Shown here: one piece after another, positions 35,158-44,552 of the stretch | Position numbering within the stretch: position 1 is the stretch's first letter | Layout of the letters: each line of letters starts with the position of its first letter | Assembly: GCA_016706055.1 (NCBI GenBank) | Contig: JADJKL010000007.1 | Coordinates: 1-64,000, forward strand | Source of the DNA: Chitinophagaceae bacterium | GTDB lineage: Bacteria; Bacteroidota; Bacteroidia; Chitinophagales; Chitinophagaceae | DNA: 64,000 bases | Reading direction: 5' to 3' | Made by a program: the position numbers and the translations under genes | Notes under the pieces: model-generated | The model's input: only the letters and a program-made list of their open reading frames with translations | What the model was told of the DNA's origin: nothing | The model's database searches: none

Positions 35158-35643
35158 CTACTTGCAGTTGTCATTTATAATTTTGCACCATTTTTCTAAC
35201 AGCTGAATTTCATCTGATAAAGATGACATCTCAAAACTGGTATCATAAAAAACTACAGCATTATCTGGTTTATTCTTTTCGTAATATGTAAATACGAGTT
35301 CAATCTTTTCTATCACCCTAACGGCGTCTTCTTTAGCGCCAACGGTTTTTTCTTCCCGGTTTACTTTGCAACGCTGTACTTCCGCTAAGTTTATATGCTG
35401 AAGAATTTTGCGAACATTAGCATTCGCTATTATAAACAATTTTTTAGCGATCATATCTATTCCAATTGCCGCATTGTTCCAGGTGTCGTGTAACGTAATC
35501 TTGGCATTGTTTGCCGCTGCCAAATCTGTAATAGACTTTAAGAGTTGTTTTTCTCTTTTCTGATTTCCCCTGCTTAGTATATAAAATAGAGCTATGCAAA
35601 TAAGTAAAAATGCAAGCCCGATAATACCTGTTCCCATATCCAT
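35158..35643 (-). CDS. Membrane-anchored protein of unknown function, paralogue of 33057-33569
   Basis: One N-terminal helix (about 5-23), a basic patch (RGNQKREKQ), then a domain of about 135 residues with the same order of strands and helices as the protein at 33057-33569. The clearest likeness is in IGIDMIAKKLFIIANAN and INLAEVQRCKVNRE. It looks like a divergent gene duplicate. It ends at a strong terminator. Confidence 0.6.
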   Translation of the reverse strand: MDMGTGIIGLAFLLICIALFYILSRGNQKREKQLLKSITDLAAANNAKITLHDTWNNAAIGIDMIAKKLFIIANANVRKILQHINLAEVQRCKVNREEKTVGAKEDAVRVIEKIELVFTYYEKNKPDNAVVFYDTSFEMSSLSDEIQLLEKWCKIINDNCK

Positions 35644-35746
35644 AGTATTGCTTGTTTATTAGTTTAAAAAATAGTAGCTGCAGGAGCTTGTACTCCTGTA
35701 AAAGTGGATAGGCGGGCAATAGCCGGCCAGTGAAAACGAGTATTTC

Positions 35747-36127
35747 TTACCAGAAGTAGTGGAAGGGGAAAACAATATCAGCTGGTTGCAACCTGCCCAA
35801 TATGTTTATAGAAAAAAGATTGTATTGAAGAAATTTATGCTGAACAAAGCTTTCAGCCTTTTTAATAATAGCAGTATTGTAAAGCGAACTAGATTTTAGT
35901 AAAGAAGGCGGTGCTTTAGGAACCAGTTGCAGAAAGTTTTCGTTCTGCGAGGTATGGCAGAGCAAATCCTTTGCAAATGCAGAATTAAAACTTCCTTTTT
36001 CGGATGTATGCCCGTCAACTACCAACGAAGGGTTATTAGCTGGTAAATAGCTGGTAGAAAAACTAACCAGACAGCTATAGAGCAGAATCAGTCCAACAAG
36101 GGATATTTGTTTCCAAAGCCTTTTCAC
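35747..36127 (-). CDS. Small exported protein of unknown function
   Basis: A 126-residue protein with an N-terminal hydrophobic signal (LVGLILLYSCLVSFSTS). The mature part has no cysteine pairs or repeats, and ends in an aromatic stretch (LQPADIVFPFHYFW). No family was recognised. It is divergent from the muramidase-like gene. Confidence 0.5.
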   Translation of the reverse strand: MKRLWKQISLVGLILLYSCLVSFSTSYLPANNPSLVVDGHTSEKGSFNSAFAKDLLCHTSQNENFLQLVPKAPPSLLKSSSLYNTAIIKKAESFVQHKFLQYNLFSINILGRLQPADIVFPFHYFW

Positions 36128-36202
36128 TCGGCGAAGGTAACTGCTTTTCGTTAGAGGGTTAATTTGGGCTCTAATCGGTTATTTTCTTCTTCCTATAAGC
36201 GT

Positions 36203-36250
36203 TATTCCGGCGGCCTGTCTTAAATCGGGTGATATGGGAACCCAGAATCT
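36203..36250 (+). repeat. Dispersed repeat ATTCCGG...GGTGATA, left copy
   Basis: The sequence resembles, in the same orientation, 37439-37488 on the other side of the muramidase-like gene: ATTCCGG, CCTG, a variable centre, GGTGATA, then GGGAA and an AGAATC/GGAATC-like end. The ORF start of the downstream gene at 36229 lies inside it. Confidence 0.5.
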
Positions 36251-36267
36251 CTCAATATCTTCATGCC

Positions 36268-37425
36268 ATGGAGAATTACAATGTGCAATATGGCATTGAT
36301 GAACTTGTAGAAAAATTATTTACCTGGAAAGAAAAAAGAATAGCCTTGGTAACCAATGATGCTGCCAAAACTTCTTCAGGACTTTCTTCTCGCATGGCAT
36401 TGGTAGAAAATGGTTATAATATCACTACACTTTTTTCGCCGGAACATGGCATCAACACAAAAGGAGAAGATGGTGTGTTGCAACATAACGCAACTGATAT
36501 ACTAACCGGCTTACCCGTTATCAGTTTATATGGAGAAAGGTTAGCACCTACCGAAGATGACTTGCAGGATATTGATATCGTATTGTTCGATATGCCAGAT
36601 ATTGGTTGCCGCTTCTATACTTATTTATGGACGATGACACATGTAATGGAAGCATGTGCAACATTTAAAAAGAAATTAATAATACTCGACCGACCTAACC
36701 CGATTGGTGCCTCGTTAGAAAAAGCCGAAGGACCCATGCTGGATGAAGTAAACTGCTCTTCCTTTTTAGGCCGCTGGTCTATCCCTGTAAAACATAGCTG
36801 TACATTGGGCGAACTGGCAAATTATTTTGCCGCAACTAAAATCAGCGGACTGGACTTGGAAATAATAAAAGTAAAAAACTACCATCGTTATTACACAGCG
36901 GCAAATGATTTTTCATTTGTACCAACTTCACCTGCTATGCCCGATATACATACCGCACTATTTTATCCCGGTATGGGTTTGCTCGAAGGAGTAAATGTAG
37001 ATGAAGGCAGAGCCACCGAAACACCGTTTCGGATTTGTGGGGCACCGTGGATAGCAATGGATGTTTTGCAAAATGAATTGCAGGAGCAACTGCCGGCGGT
37101 AAAAGTAAAAGGGGTGCGGTACAGGCCAACGGTTGGTTTGTATAAAAATGAATTATGCAAGGGAGTAGAACTTTCTATTGCCGATGAAAAATTATTCAAT
37201 GCAGTACAAACAGGTATCATCGTATTGCAATCATTATATAAACTATACCCTGAGCAATTAACTGAGCGACTATATAAAACCAATATCAACCCTTCGGGAA
37301 AAAGACATCTTGATTTGTTACTGGGGGTGAAAGATGCATTTGCAGAAATACAAACAGGTAAAGTGTTTGTTACCGATTTAAAAAATGAGTGGATAAATAC
37401 AATGAGCAATTATCTGATGTATTAG
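36268..37425 (+). CDS. DUF1343 protein, NamZ-type exo-beta-N-acetylmuramidase family (GH171)
   Basis: A 385-residue protein of the DUF1343 family, whose characterised member NamZ removes N-acetylmuramic acid from muropeptide ends. Conserved blocks are ALVTNDAAKTSSG, TTLFSPEHGI, FDMPDIGCRFYTYLWTM, LDRPNPIGA and NVDEGRATETPFRICGAPW. A signal peptide, frequent in the family, is not visible, so the enzyme may act on muropeptides in the cytoplasm. The frame opens at 36229 within a dispersed repeat, so ATG 36268 is preferred. Similar repeats lie on both sides of the gene. Confidence 0.85.
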   Translation: MENYNVQYGIDELVEKLFTWKEKRIALVTNDAAKTSSGLSSRMALVENGYNITTLFSPEHGINTKGEDGVLQHNATDILTGLPVISLYGERLAPTEDDLQDIDIVLFDMPDIGCRFYTYLWTMTHVMEACATFKKKLIILDRPNPIGASLEKAEGPMLDEVNCSSFLGRWSIPVKHSCTLGELANYFAATKISGLDLEIIKVKNYHRYYTAANDFSFVPTSPAMPDIHTALFYPGMGLLEGVNVDEGRATETPFRICGAPWIAMDVLQNELQEQLPAVKVKGVRYRPTVGLYKNELCKGVELSIADEKLFNAVQTGIIVLQSLYKLYPEQLTERLYKTNINPSGKRHLDLLLGVKDAFAEIQTGKVFVTDLKNEWINTMSNYLMY

Positions 37426-37438
37426 TTTTATTCATCGT

Positions 37439-37545
37439 CATTCCGGGCCTGCCGGTCCCCTATTTGGTGATACGGGAATCCGGAATCCTTCCCTCACTGT
37501 TTGTCATACCGAACGAAGTGAGGTATCTCAAACCAACTGTGCTAA
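37439..37545 (+). repeat. Dispersed repeat cluster, right copy
   Basis: Bases 37439-37488 repeat the element at 36203-36250. They are followed by CATACCGAACGAAGTGAGGTATCTCAAA, part of a common Bacteroidota intergenic repeat. No gene is supported here. Confidence 0.45.
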
Positions 37546-37550
37546 TTGAA

Positions 37551-37665
37551 GTATTGAGGAAAAAAACTGGAAAGTTATAATTGTTTGGGAATGTAAGCCA
37601 AGTCACATGAAAATAGAGAAGATGTTGATGAACTATTAAAAAAAACATTAAGCATTGTCTGCTTT
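37551..37665 (+). pseudogene. Remnant of a Vsr-type endonuclease C-terminus
   Basis: Across frames the text reads VLRKKNWKVIIVWECK, then HENREDVDELLKKTLSI. The WxVIxVWEC motif followed by a Leu/Lys-rich helix is typical of the end of very-short-patch repair (Vsr) endonucleases. At least two frame changes (run of A at 37560-37566 and near 37605) and loss of the N-terminus make it a fragment. A cytosine methylase partner is not visible. Confidence 0.45.
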
Positions 37666-38004
37666 CAATTGTCGTTGAATTTCTTCCAGATCAGATTGTA
37701 GTTCGGGAAGTTTGTCCTTAATTACGTTCCAAACTAATTGCAGATCAGTTCCAAAATATTCATGAATAAGTCTGTTTCGCATACCTTTTATTAAAGACCA
37801 TTGTATGTGAGGGTGTTTTTGTTTAATTTCCTCAGGAAGTTTTGATACGGCCTCCCCAATAACTTGTACATTATACAAACAGGCTTCTACAGTCATAAAA
37901 TGGGAAGCGAAATCATCAAACGAAAGAGAATCAGTATAAGACAGTATGTGTTTTATACCAGTAAGTATATCTTCAGTAATAAGGGAAGCTTTTCGTTCAG
38001 ACAT
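37648..38004 (-). CDS. hepT: HepT-like toxin (DUF86, HEPN RNase)
   Basis: A HEPN-fold protein of 118 residues with the RX4-6H ribonuclease motif in MRNRLIHEYF, and the helices SYTDSLSFDDFASHF and EACLYNVQVIGEAVSKLPEEI. In HepT/MntA systems this RNase toxin is neutralised by the neighbouring nucleotidyltransferase, which adds AMP to a Tyr near the motif (here HEYF). It overlaps the antitoxin gene by 8 bases. The start ATG 38004 is chosen over 38010. Confidence 0.88.
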   Translation of the reverse strand: MSERKASLITEDILTGIKHILSYTDSLSFDDFASHFMTVEACLYNVQVIGEAVSKLPEEIKQKHPHIQWSLIKGMRNRLIHEYFGTDLQLVWNVIKDKLPELQSDLEEIQRQLKADNA

Positions 38005-38302
38005 ACACAAGATCTTTTTCTACAAAAGGTAAATATTTTGCTTTGATAGCCCTTTTGGGAACCACATCTGTTTTTACTCCGAGTAAGGCTTCTATTTCAT
38101 CGGCCATTTCAACAAAATTTAAACCCATTGGGGCCGAAAATTCAACAGCAATATCAATATCACTTTTTTCGTTGGCATCACCCCGAGCATACGAACCAAA
38201 TACTGCAAGGCTGGCAATAGGATATTTCCGTTCCAACTCAGGCTTATGTTGCCTTAAAATTCCTAATATAGTTTGCAGATTATACACAATGCAAAATAAC
38301 AT
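37997..38302 (-). CDS. mntA: MntA-like minimal nucleotidyltransferase antitoxin
   Basis: A 101-residue nucleotidyltransferase with the GSX10DXD signature (GSYARGDANEKSDIDIAV). It lies directly upstream of the HEPN toxin gene and overlaps it, as in HepT/MntA toxin-antitoxin modules where it AMPylates the toxin. The N-terminal NLQTILGILRQHKPELERKY helix is typical. The pair has no visible partner genes and sits beside a Vsr remnant, which suggests a small accessory spot. Confidence 0.87.
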   Translation of the reverse strand: MLFCIVYNLQTILGILRQHKPELERKYPIASLAVFGSYARGDANEKSDIDIAVEFSAPMGLNFVEMADEIEALLGVKTDVVPKRAIKAKYLPFVEKDLVYV

Positions 38303-38335
38303 TATTTTTTTACAAGCCTATTAGCAGCTTATAGG

Positions 38336-39061
38336 TCACTTAAAACTCTCCCTACACTCCTTCACTTTATCCGTATTTAAAATATCAACACCCCATTGCA
38401 ACACTTGTTGCCACATGGTAAGTGTATCAGGATAGCCCCAAAGCCGAAACAGTTTATGTTTACTATGAATAGCAGCCGCTGCCTGTTCAATACCCGCAGT
38501 ATTATTTTTATAATTAGCATAGCCGTCACTAATAAAAGCCACTCGATCTAAAGTAGCACTATCATACATTTCATAAGGTCGGCCATCAAAGAAGAGCATG
38601 GGTGCATAAGAACTCCATGCAGCTATTGGACCTCTATCTCCGCTGATGACGATTTGCACCGCCAGTTTATTAACCGTTCTGTCAAATACGGAGCGATGCA
38701 ATTGCAGCATGGATAATAATTTCGCCAGCACCGCTTCTCCGTTTTCCTTTATATCAATCATCAGTATGGATGCATAGTTGCTATCGCTGCTAATGCGGCC
38801 ATTATGTTTTGCAAACAATGCAACAATCGGTTGCAGGTAAAGGCTATCCAATGTAGGAGCCGCAGGCAGTTCGTTTTTTGAATGCGCCACTACCAGTTTA
38901 TTATTATACAGAAACACATCTGCCTCTATCGAAAACACTTGATGCCGCAGTGCATTGGTAAGTGGTACTGCTTGCTCGTAATCATTATGGGAATGAATGA
39001 GCGGTTGCCCAATGGCAATGGATGAAAGGAAGATGAACAACAACAAGCCGCAATACTTCAT
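38336..39061 (-). CDS. Exported phosphodiesterase, PI-PLC/GDPD-like
   Basis: A 241-residue exported protein (signal LFIFLSSIAIGQ). The TIM-barrel phosphodiesterase pattern is seen in IHSHNDYEQAVPLTNAL, IEADVFLYNNKLVVAHSKNE, LMIDIKENG and GYPDTLTMWQQVLQWGVDILNTD. The catalytic-type His, Glu and Asp are at HSHND, EADV and AHS. It resembles the phosphatidylinositol phospholipase/glycerophosphodiesterase superfamily, and the substrate is not clear. Its start region is partly copied at 44412-44460. Confidence 0.78.
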   Translation of the reverse strand: MKYCGLLLFIFLSSIAIGQPLIHSHNDYEQAVPLTNALRHQVFSIEADVFLYNNKLVVAHSKNELPAAPTLDSLYLQPIVALFAKHNGRISSDSNYASILMIDIKENGEAVLAKLLSMLQLHRSVFDRTVNKLAVQIVISGDRGPIAAWSSYAPMLFFDGRPYEMYDSATLDRVAFISDGYANYKNNTAGIEQAAAAIHSKHKLFRLWGYPDTLTMWQQVLQWGVDILNTDKVKECRESFK

Positions 39062-39105
39062 ACCGTAAAGATGAAGTTTCTTTTTTATTTATTAAGGGTG
39101 TCTTA
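39055..39105 (+). repeat. Direct repeat, left copy part A
   Basis: It matches 44412-44460 at most positions, with small gaps. The copied part includes the first codons of the phosphodiesterase gene and its upstream region. Confidence 0.75.
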
Positions 39106-39146
39106 AAAGCGAATATACTTTAAGACACATAAAATACTATTGCTCT

Positions 39147-39338
39147 ATGGATATGAAAGCCAAAATCGGTTTACAGATTAAAGAACTTGAAATATTTTTA
39201 ATGAATGACCAACCATTCTCTTGTCCCCACTGTGGAACAAGATGTGAAGAGTTAGCAAATTTCTATCATACAAATTCAAAACTATTTGTTCAGCAATGCA
39301 TGAATATCGAATGCAACTTTATTTGTTTTGAAGATTAA
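39147..39338 (+). CDS. Small zinc-ribbon-like protein
   Basis: Sixty-three residues with CPHCGTRCE and QQCMNIECNF, a CxxC...CxxxxC arrangement that suggests one zinc site. The stop TAA at 39336-39338 is followed in the same frame by VEYFLKLWGVI and another stop. The second copy of this end at 44462 onward reads FEEEGEYFLKLWGVI without interruption, so the protein here is probably shortened by a nonsense change. Function unknown. It lies upstream of the RecQ-UvrD gene. Confidence 0.55.
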   Translation: MDMKAKIGLQIKELEIFLMNDQPFSCPHCGTRCEELANFYHTNSKLFVQQCMNIECNFICFED

Positions 39339-39390
39339 GTTGAATATTTTCTTAAATTGTGGGGAGTAATATAATTGCTTATGAAAGAAG
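39301..39390 (+). repeat. Direct repeat, left copy part B
   Basis: About 90 bases repeated at 44462-44552 with roughly ten differences. It spans the end of the zinc-ribbon gene, the spacer and the ATGAAAGAAG that starts the next gene in both places. Confidence 0.85.
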
Positions 39391-39554
39391 TACGCAGGCT
39401 TTGGACAAGAGAGGAATTAGAGAAGAAATCAAAACAAGGATATTACTTAAAACATTTTGCACCTTTGATTAGTACTAAATTGACGAAACCTAAAAAGTAT
39501 TTACCGAGAAAGGAGTTCTTGAGGTTTCACATGGATGAGGTACTCAGAAAGTGA
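39381..39554 (+). CDS. Short basic protein of unknown function
   Basis: A 57-residue frame rich in Lys and Arg (REELEKKSKQGYYLKHFAPL; TKPKKYLPRKEFLRFHMDE), ending in TGA at 39552-39554. Its start codon lies in a repeated leader, and in the other copy that leader starts the PLD-helicase gene. It is 25 bases upstream of the RecQ-UvrD gene and could be a small partner or leader. No family recognised. Confidence 0.45.
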   Translation: MKEVRRLWTREELEKKSKQGYYLKHFAPLISTKLTKPKKYLPRKEFLRFHMDEVLRK

Positions 39555-39579
39555 GAAAAATCTTTTCAGAAACTAAACG

Positions 39580-42500
39580 ATGAAATCAATTGCTTTTGTT
39601 GATACCGAGATTGAGCCAAAGAGCCTAAAAATTCTTGACATAGGCAGTGTCAAGGGTGATGGAAGTTCCTTTCATAAAACTGCGGTTGCTGAGTTCGCCC
39701 AGTTTCTTAACGGAACAGAGTTCATTTGCGGACACAATATTTTCAATCATGACTTAAAGTATATTGGAAAAGCATTGAATGATGCAGGAATTAATCCTGC
39801 AAACATCATTGATACTTTGTTTCTTTCTCCCTTGCTGTTTCCAACAAAGCCATATCATGCTTTGCTCAAAGACGACAAACTACAAACGGAAGACACAAAC
39901 AATCCGCTTAACGATTCTATAAAAGCAAAAGATCTTTTCTTTGATGAAGTTGCAGCGTTTCATCAAACTGACGAAACATTAAAACAAATTTTATATTTGC
40001 TATTGAATGACAAAAAGGAATTTCAATCCTTTTTCCATTTCATAGGCTACAAAAGCAATAATACCGACCTTGAAAAACTAATTCTTGAAAAATTTTATTC
40101 CAAAATTTGCGAACAAGCTGACCTAACAAAATCAATTTCAGAACATCCGATTGAATTAGCATATTGTTTAGTACTTATAAATTGTTCAAATAAAAGTAAA
40201 TCAATAACGCCGCCTTGGATACTAAAAAATTATCGTGAGGTTGACCCAATAATATCCTCCCTAAGAAACAAACCATGCCTCACAGGTTGTGTGTATTGCA
40301 ATCAGTCACTGAACATACATAAAGGACTGAAAGATTATTTTAAATATGATTCTTACAGGACTTACGGAGGCGAACCATTACAAGAGAATGCAGTTAAGGC
40401 AGCCGCAGACAATAAATCGCTTTTAGCCGTTTTCCCTACTGGTGGCGGTAAGTCAATTACGTTTCAAGTTCCTGCTTTGATGAGTGGAGTTGCAACAAAG
40501 GGTTTGACTGTTGTTATTTCACCCTTGCAATCCTTAATGAAAGACCAGGTTGACAACCTAGAAAAAAAAGGAATCACAGACGCAGTTACAATAAATGGCT
40601 TACTTGATCCGATTGAGAGAGGCAAATCTTTAGAAAGAGTTGAAGACGGTTCTGCATCACTACTTTACATCTCACCAGAATCTTTGCGTTCAAAAACAAT
40701 TGAGCGACTTTTATTGGGAAGAAAAATTGTTCGCTTTGTAATTGATGAAGCTCACTGCTTTTCGTCGTGGGGACAAGATTTCAGAGTTGATTATTTATAC
40801 ATCGGTGAATTCATAAAGCTAATTCAAGAGAAGAAAAATCTTGAAGAAACTATTCCTGTTTCCTGCTTTACTGCCACTGCCAAGAAAAAAGTAATTGAAG
40901 ATATTTGTGCCTACTTTAAAGATGAACTTTCTCTTGATTTAGAAATTTTCAGTTCAAGTGCTACAAGAACAAACTTACAATACAAAGTTTATGAGAAGGA
41001 GAACGAAGAAGAGAAATATAATTCAGTTAGAGATTTGATTGAAGAAAAGAATTGCCCGACTATCATTTATGTTTCAAGAACAAGGAAAGCTTATTCACTT
41101 GCAAAAAGATTGACTGAAGATGGTTTCAATGCGAAAGCGTATCATGGCAAAATGGATGTGAAAGAAAAGACAGCCAACCAAGATGCTTTTATAAAAGGTG
41201 AAGTTCCAATTATGGTTGCAACATCTGCTTTTGGAATGGGTGTGGATAAGGATAATGTCGGAATGGTAATTCACTATGAGATTTCAAATTCATTGGAGAA
41301 TTACATTCAGGAAGCAGGGAGAGCCGGTCGAGATGAAAAGCTGGTTCCCATGGCAGATTGTTTTGTATTGTTTAATGAAGAAGACCTTAGCAAACATTTC
41401 ATTTTGCTAAACCAAACAAAACTTTCAATCAAAGAAATACAGCAAGTTTGGAAAGCAATAAAAGATATTACAAGATTTCGTTCATCGGTTTCAAATTCAG
41501 CTTTAGAAATCGCAAGGAAAGCAGGTTGGGATGACAATGTAGTTGAGATTGAAACAAGAGTAACGACAGCAATTGCAGCCCTTGAAGATGCTGGCTATTT
41601 GAAACGAGGACAGAATATGCCAAGAGTTTTTGCGAACAGTATTCTTTCAAAGAATGCAGAAGAAGCGATTGATAAAATAAATGCTTCACAAAGATTTGAG
41701 GAAAAGCAAAAGAAACAGGAATCAGAATAATCAAGAAACTTTTTTCAAGCAAGAGCAGAAAGCAAAATAATGATGAAGCAGCAGAGTCAAGAATAGATTA
41801 CATCAGCGACCATTTGGGAATTGTAAAAGAGGAAGTGATAAACATTGTGAATCTTCTTCGTGAGGAAAAGATTTTAGCAGATGCAAAAGATTTAACTGCA
41901 TTTATAAAAAAAGGTGAAAACATAAACCGTTCATTGAAGATTGTAGAAACATTCAGTCAGATTGAAAATTTTCTTTTACCATTGTTTGAGGAAAATGAAA
42001 AAACGTTCCACATAAAAGAATTGAATGAAGCAGCAGAGGAGAAAGGCTGTAAAGATGTTACACCAAACAGGATAAAAACAATTATCAATTTTTGGGCAAT
42101 CAAGAATTGGATTAAGCGACACAACGAGGAGTATTCAAAGAATCATGTAGTGATTGTTTGCGTTCAACCAAAAGATTCTTTGAAAGAAAATTGGAGAAAC
42201 GACATGAGTTAGCAAAGTTCCTCGTTGAATTTCTTTACGAGAAAAGCAATTTGAACATTGAAGAAAATGAAAAAGATAAGGAAGAAGTATTAGTGGAGTT
42301 TTCGGTCCATGAACTGAAAGACGAATATGATAAAAGACCGAATCTCTTCAAACTGAATATTTCAATTGATGACATTGAGGACACCCTGTTTTATCTTTCA
42401 AGAATTGATGCAATAAAAATAGAAGGAGGGTTTTTGGTTGTGTATAATCGCTTAACCATTGACAGGGTTGAGCAAGACAACAAACGGAGATACAAGAATG

Positions 42501-44392
42501 ATGATTACCAAAAGCTAAATCAGTTTTACGAAAACAAGGTTCAGCAAATTCATATTGTTGGCGAGTATGCTCAAAAAATGATTGGTGATTACAAAGGAGC
42601 ATTGCAATTTGTTGATGATTATTTCCAGTTAAACTATACTTCTTTTCTCAACAAATATTTCAAAGGCAGCAGACAAAACGAAATCAAAAGAAATTTAACT
42701 CCTGCAAAGTTCCGTCAATTGTTTGGCTCTTTGTCTCCAACCCAATTAGAAATAATTAAAGACAACGAAACAAAACATATTGCAGTTGTGGCAGGACCTG
42801 GGAGTGGAAAAACAAGAGTCTTAGTTCACAAATTGGCATCGCTGCTTTTAATGGAAGATGTAAAGCATGAGCAACTACTTATGGTAACTTTTTCAAGAGT
42901 AGCAGCAACAGAATTTAAAAAGCGTTTACTTTCACTCATTGGCAATGCAGCCCACTATATTGAAATAAAAACTTTTCATTCATACTGTTTTGATTTGCTT
43001 GGCAAGGTTGGAAGTTTGGAAAAGTCAGATGCAATTTTGAAAAGCACAATTGAGAAAATTAAGAACGGAGAAGTTGAAGCAAACCGAATTACAAAAACGG
43101 TTTTAGTAATTGATGAAGCACAAGACATGAATGCTGACGAGTTTGCTCTGATAAATTGTTTAATAGAACAAAACGAAGAAATGAGAGTGATTGCGGTTGG
43201 AGACGATGACCAAAATATTTACGAATTCAGAGGAGCAAGTTCAAAATATTTGGAGCAGTTCATGGCTGAAAGAAAAGCAGCCAAACACGAACTGATAGAA
43301 AATTACAGAAGCAAAAACAACTTGGTTGAATTCACAAACGGGTTTGTAAAAAGATTCGCCACCGCTTAAAAGAAACTCCAATTGCTGCAAAACAAGCATG
43401 ATAATGGAAACATAAAGTTGGTGCGTTATCAAAACGGAAATCTTATTTCTCCTTTGGTTCAAGACATACTTACAACAGGACTTGCAGGAACTACTTGTGT
43501 GCTTACAAAAACAAACGATGAAGCATTACAGATTACAGGTTTGCTTTTGAAAAATGGAATACAAGCAAAATTGATTCAAAGCAATGACGGTTTCAGTTTA
43601 CAAAATCTTTTGGAAGTTCGTTTCCTTTTAAATGAAATAAACATAGGGGACGATATAAAGATTATCAGTGATGAAGTTTGGGCAAATGCAAAAAGTAAAA
43701 TGAGAAAAAAATTTCAGCAGAGTTCAAAGCTTGAGGTTTGCAACAATCTTATCAAACAATTTGAAGACAGCAATTCAAAAAAGAAATATAAATCAGATTT
43801 AGAAGTTTTCGTTAGAGAATCAAAACTTGAAGATTTCTACAATGAAAACGGAGAAACAATTTTTGTTTCTACAATCCACAAAGCAAAAGGAAAGGAGTTT
43901 GACAATGTTTTCATCATGCTTGAAAACTTTAACCCTGCAACCGATGAAACAAAGCGACAGCTATATGTTGCAATGACAAGAGCAAAACGCAACTTGACAA
44001 TTCACTTGAACGGAAATTATCTTGACAACCTCACAACAGAAAATTTAGAACTAATTTCTGACAGAGAAGAACATTTGCCACCGCAGCAGTTGGCAATGCA
44101 CTTGTCTTTCAAAGATGTTTGGTTAGATTACTTTATTAACCGACAGCATCTTATTTCGCAACTCACAAGCGGAGATTCTTTGACCATAAATGGTGATGAA
44201 TGCACAAACGCCAAAGGGCAATCAGTTTTGAAATTCTCAAAACAGTTTCTCAATACGATTGAATCAGTAAAACAAAAAGGGTATCATTTGAAGGAAGCAA
44301 AAGTGAATTTCATTGTTTATTGGAAAAAGGAAGATGCAGAAAACGAATCAAAAATTATTTTACCAGAATTATATTTTGAAAGAAGAAGATAA
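39580..44392 (+). CDS. Exonuclease-RecQ-UvrD fusion helicase, frameshifted but probably intact
   Basis: It is restored to one protein of about 1,600 residues by adding one base at each of five short runs: A at 41726-41727, A at 42187-42190, T at 43355-43356, A at 43394-43395, and none elsewhere needed. Domains in order: DnaQ-like 3'-5' exonuclease (IAFVDTEIEP, CGHNIFNHDLKY); SF2 RecQ helicase with Walker A FPTGGGKS, DEAH in VIDEAHCFSSWGQDFR, and YIQEAGRAGRDE; a helical linker; and an SF1 UvrD helicase with GPGSGKTRVLVHK, IDEAQDMNADE, TIHKAKGKEFDNV and YVAMTRAKRNL. This fusion is known from Bacteroidota. Roles in repair or defence are unproven. The whole module lies between direct repeats. (Four additions are needed in total.). 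Confidence 0.85.
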
Positions 44393-44411
44393 CACCTAAA
44401 TTCTCCGCAAG

Positions 44412-44552
44412 ACTTCATACCGTAAAGATGAAGTTTTTTTTATTTATTCAAGGTGACTTACTGAATATCGAATGCAACTTTATTTCTTTTGAAGAGGAAG
44501 GTGAATATTTTCTTAAATTGTGGGGAGTAATTTAAACCGCTTATGAAAGAAG
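44412..44552 (+). repeat. Direct repeat, right composite copy (A joined to B)
   Basis: Part A (44412-44460) copies 39055-39105, and part B (44462-44552) copies 39301-39390. The 195 bases between A and B in the left copy are missing here. The copied frame reads NIECNFISFEEEGEYFLKLWGVI and stops, and the copied ATG at 44543 begins the PLD-helicase gene. Confidence 0.85.
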
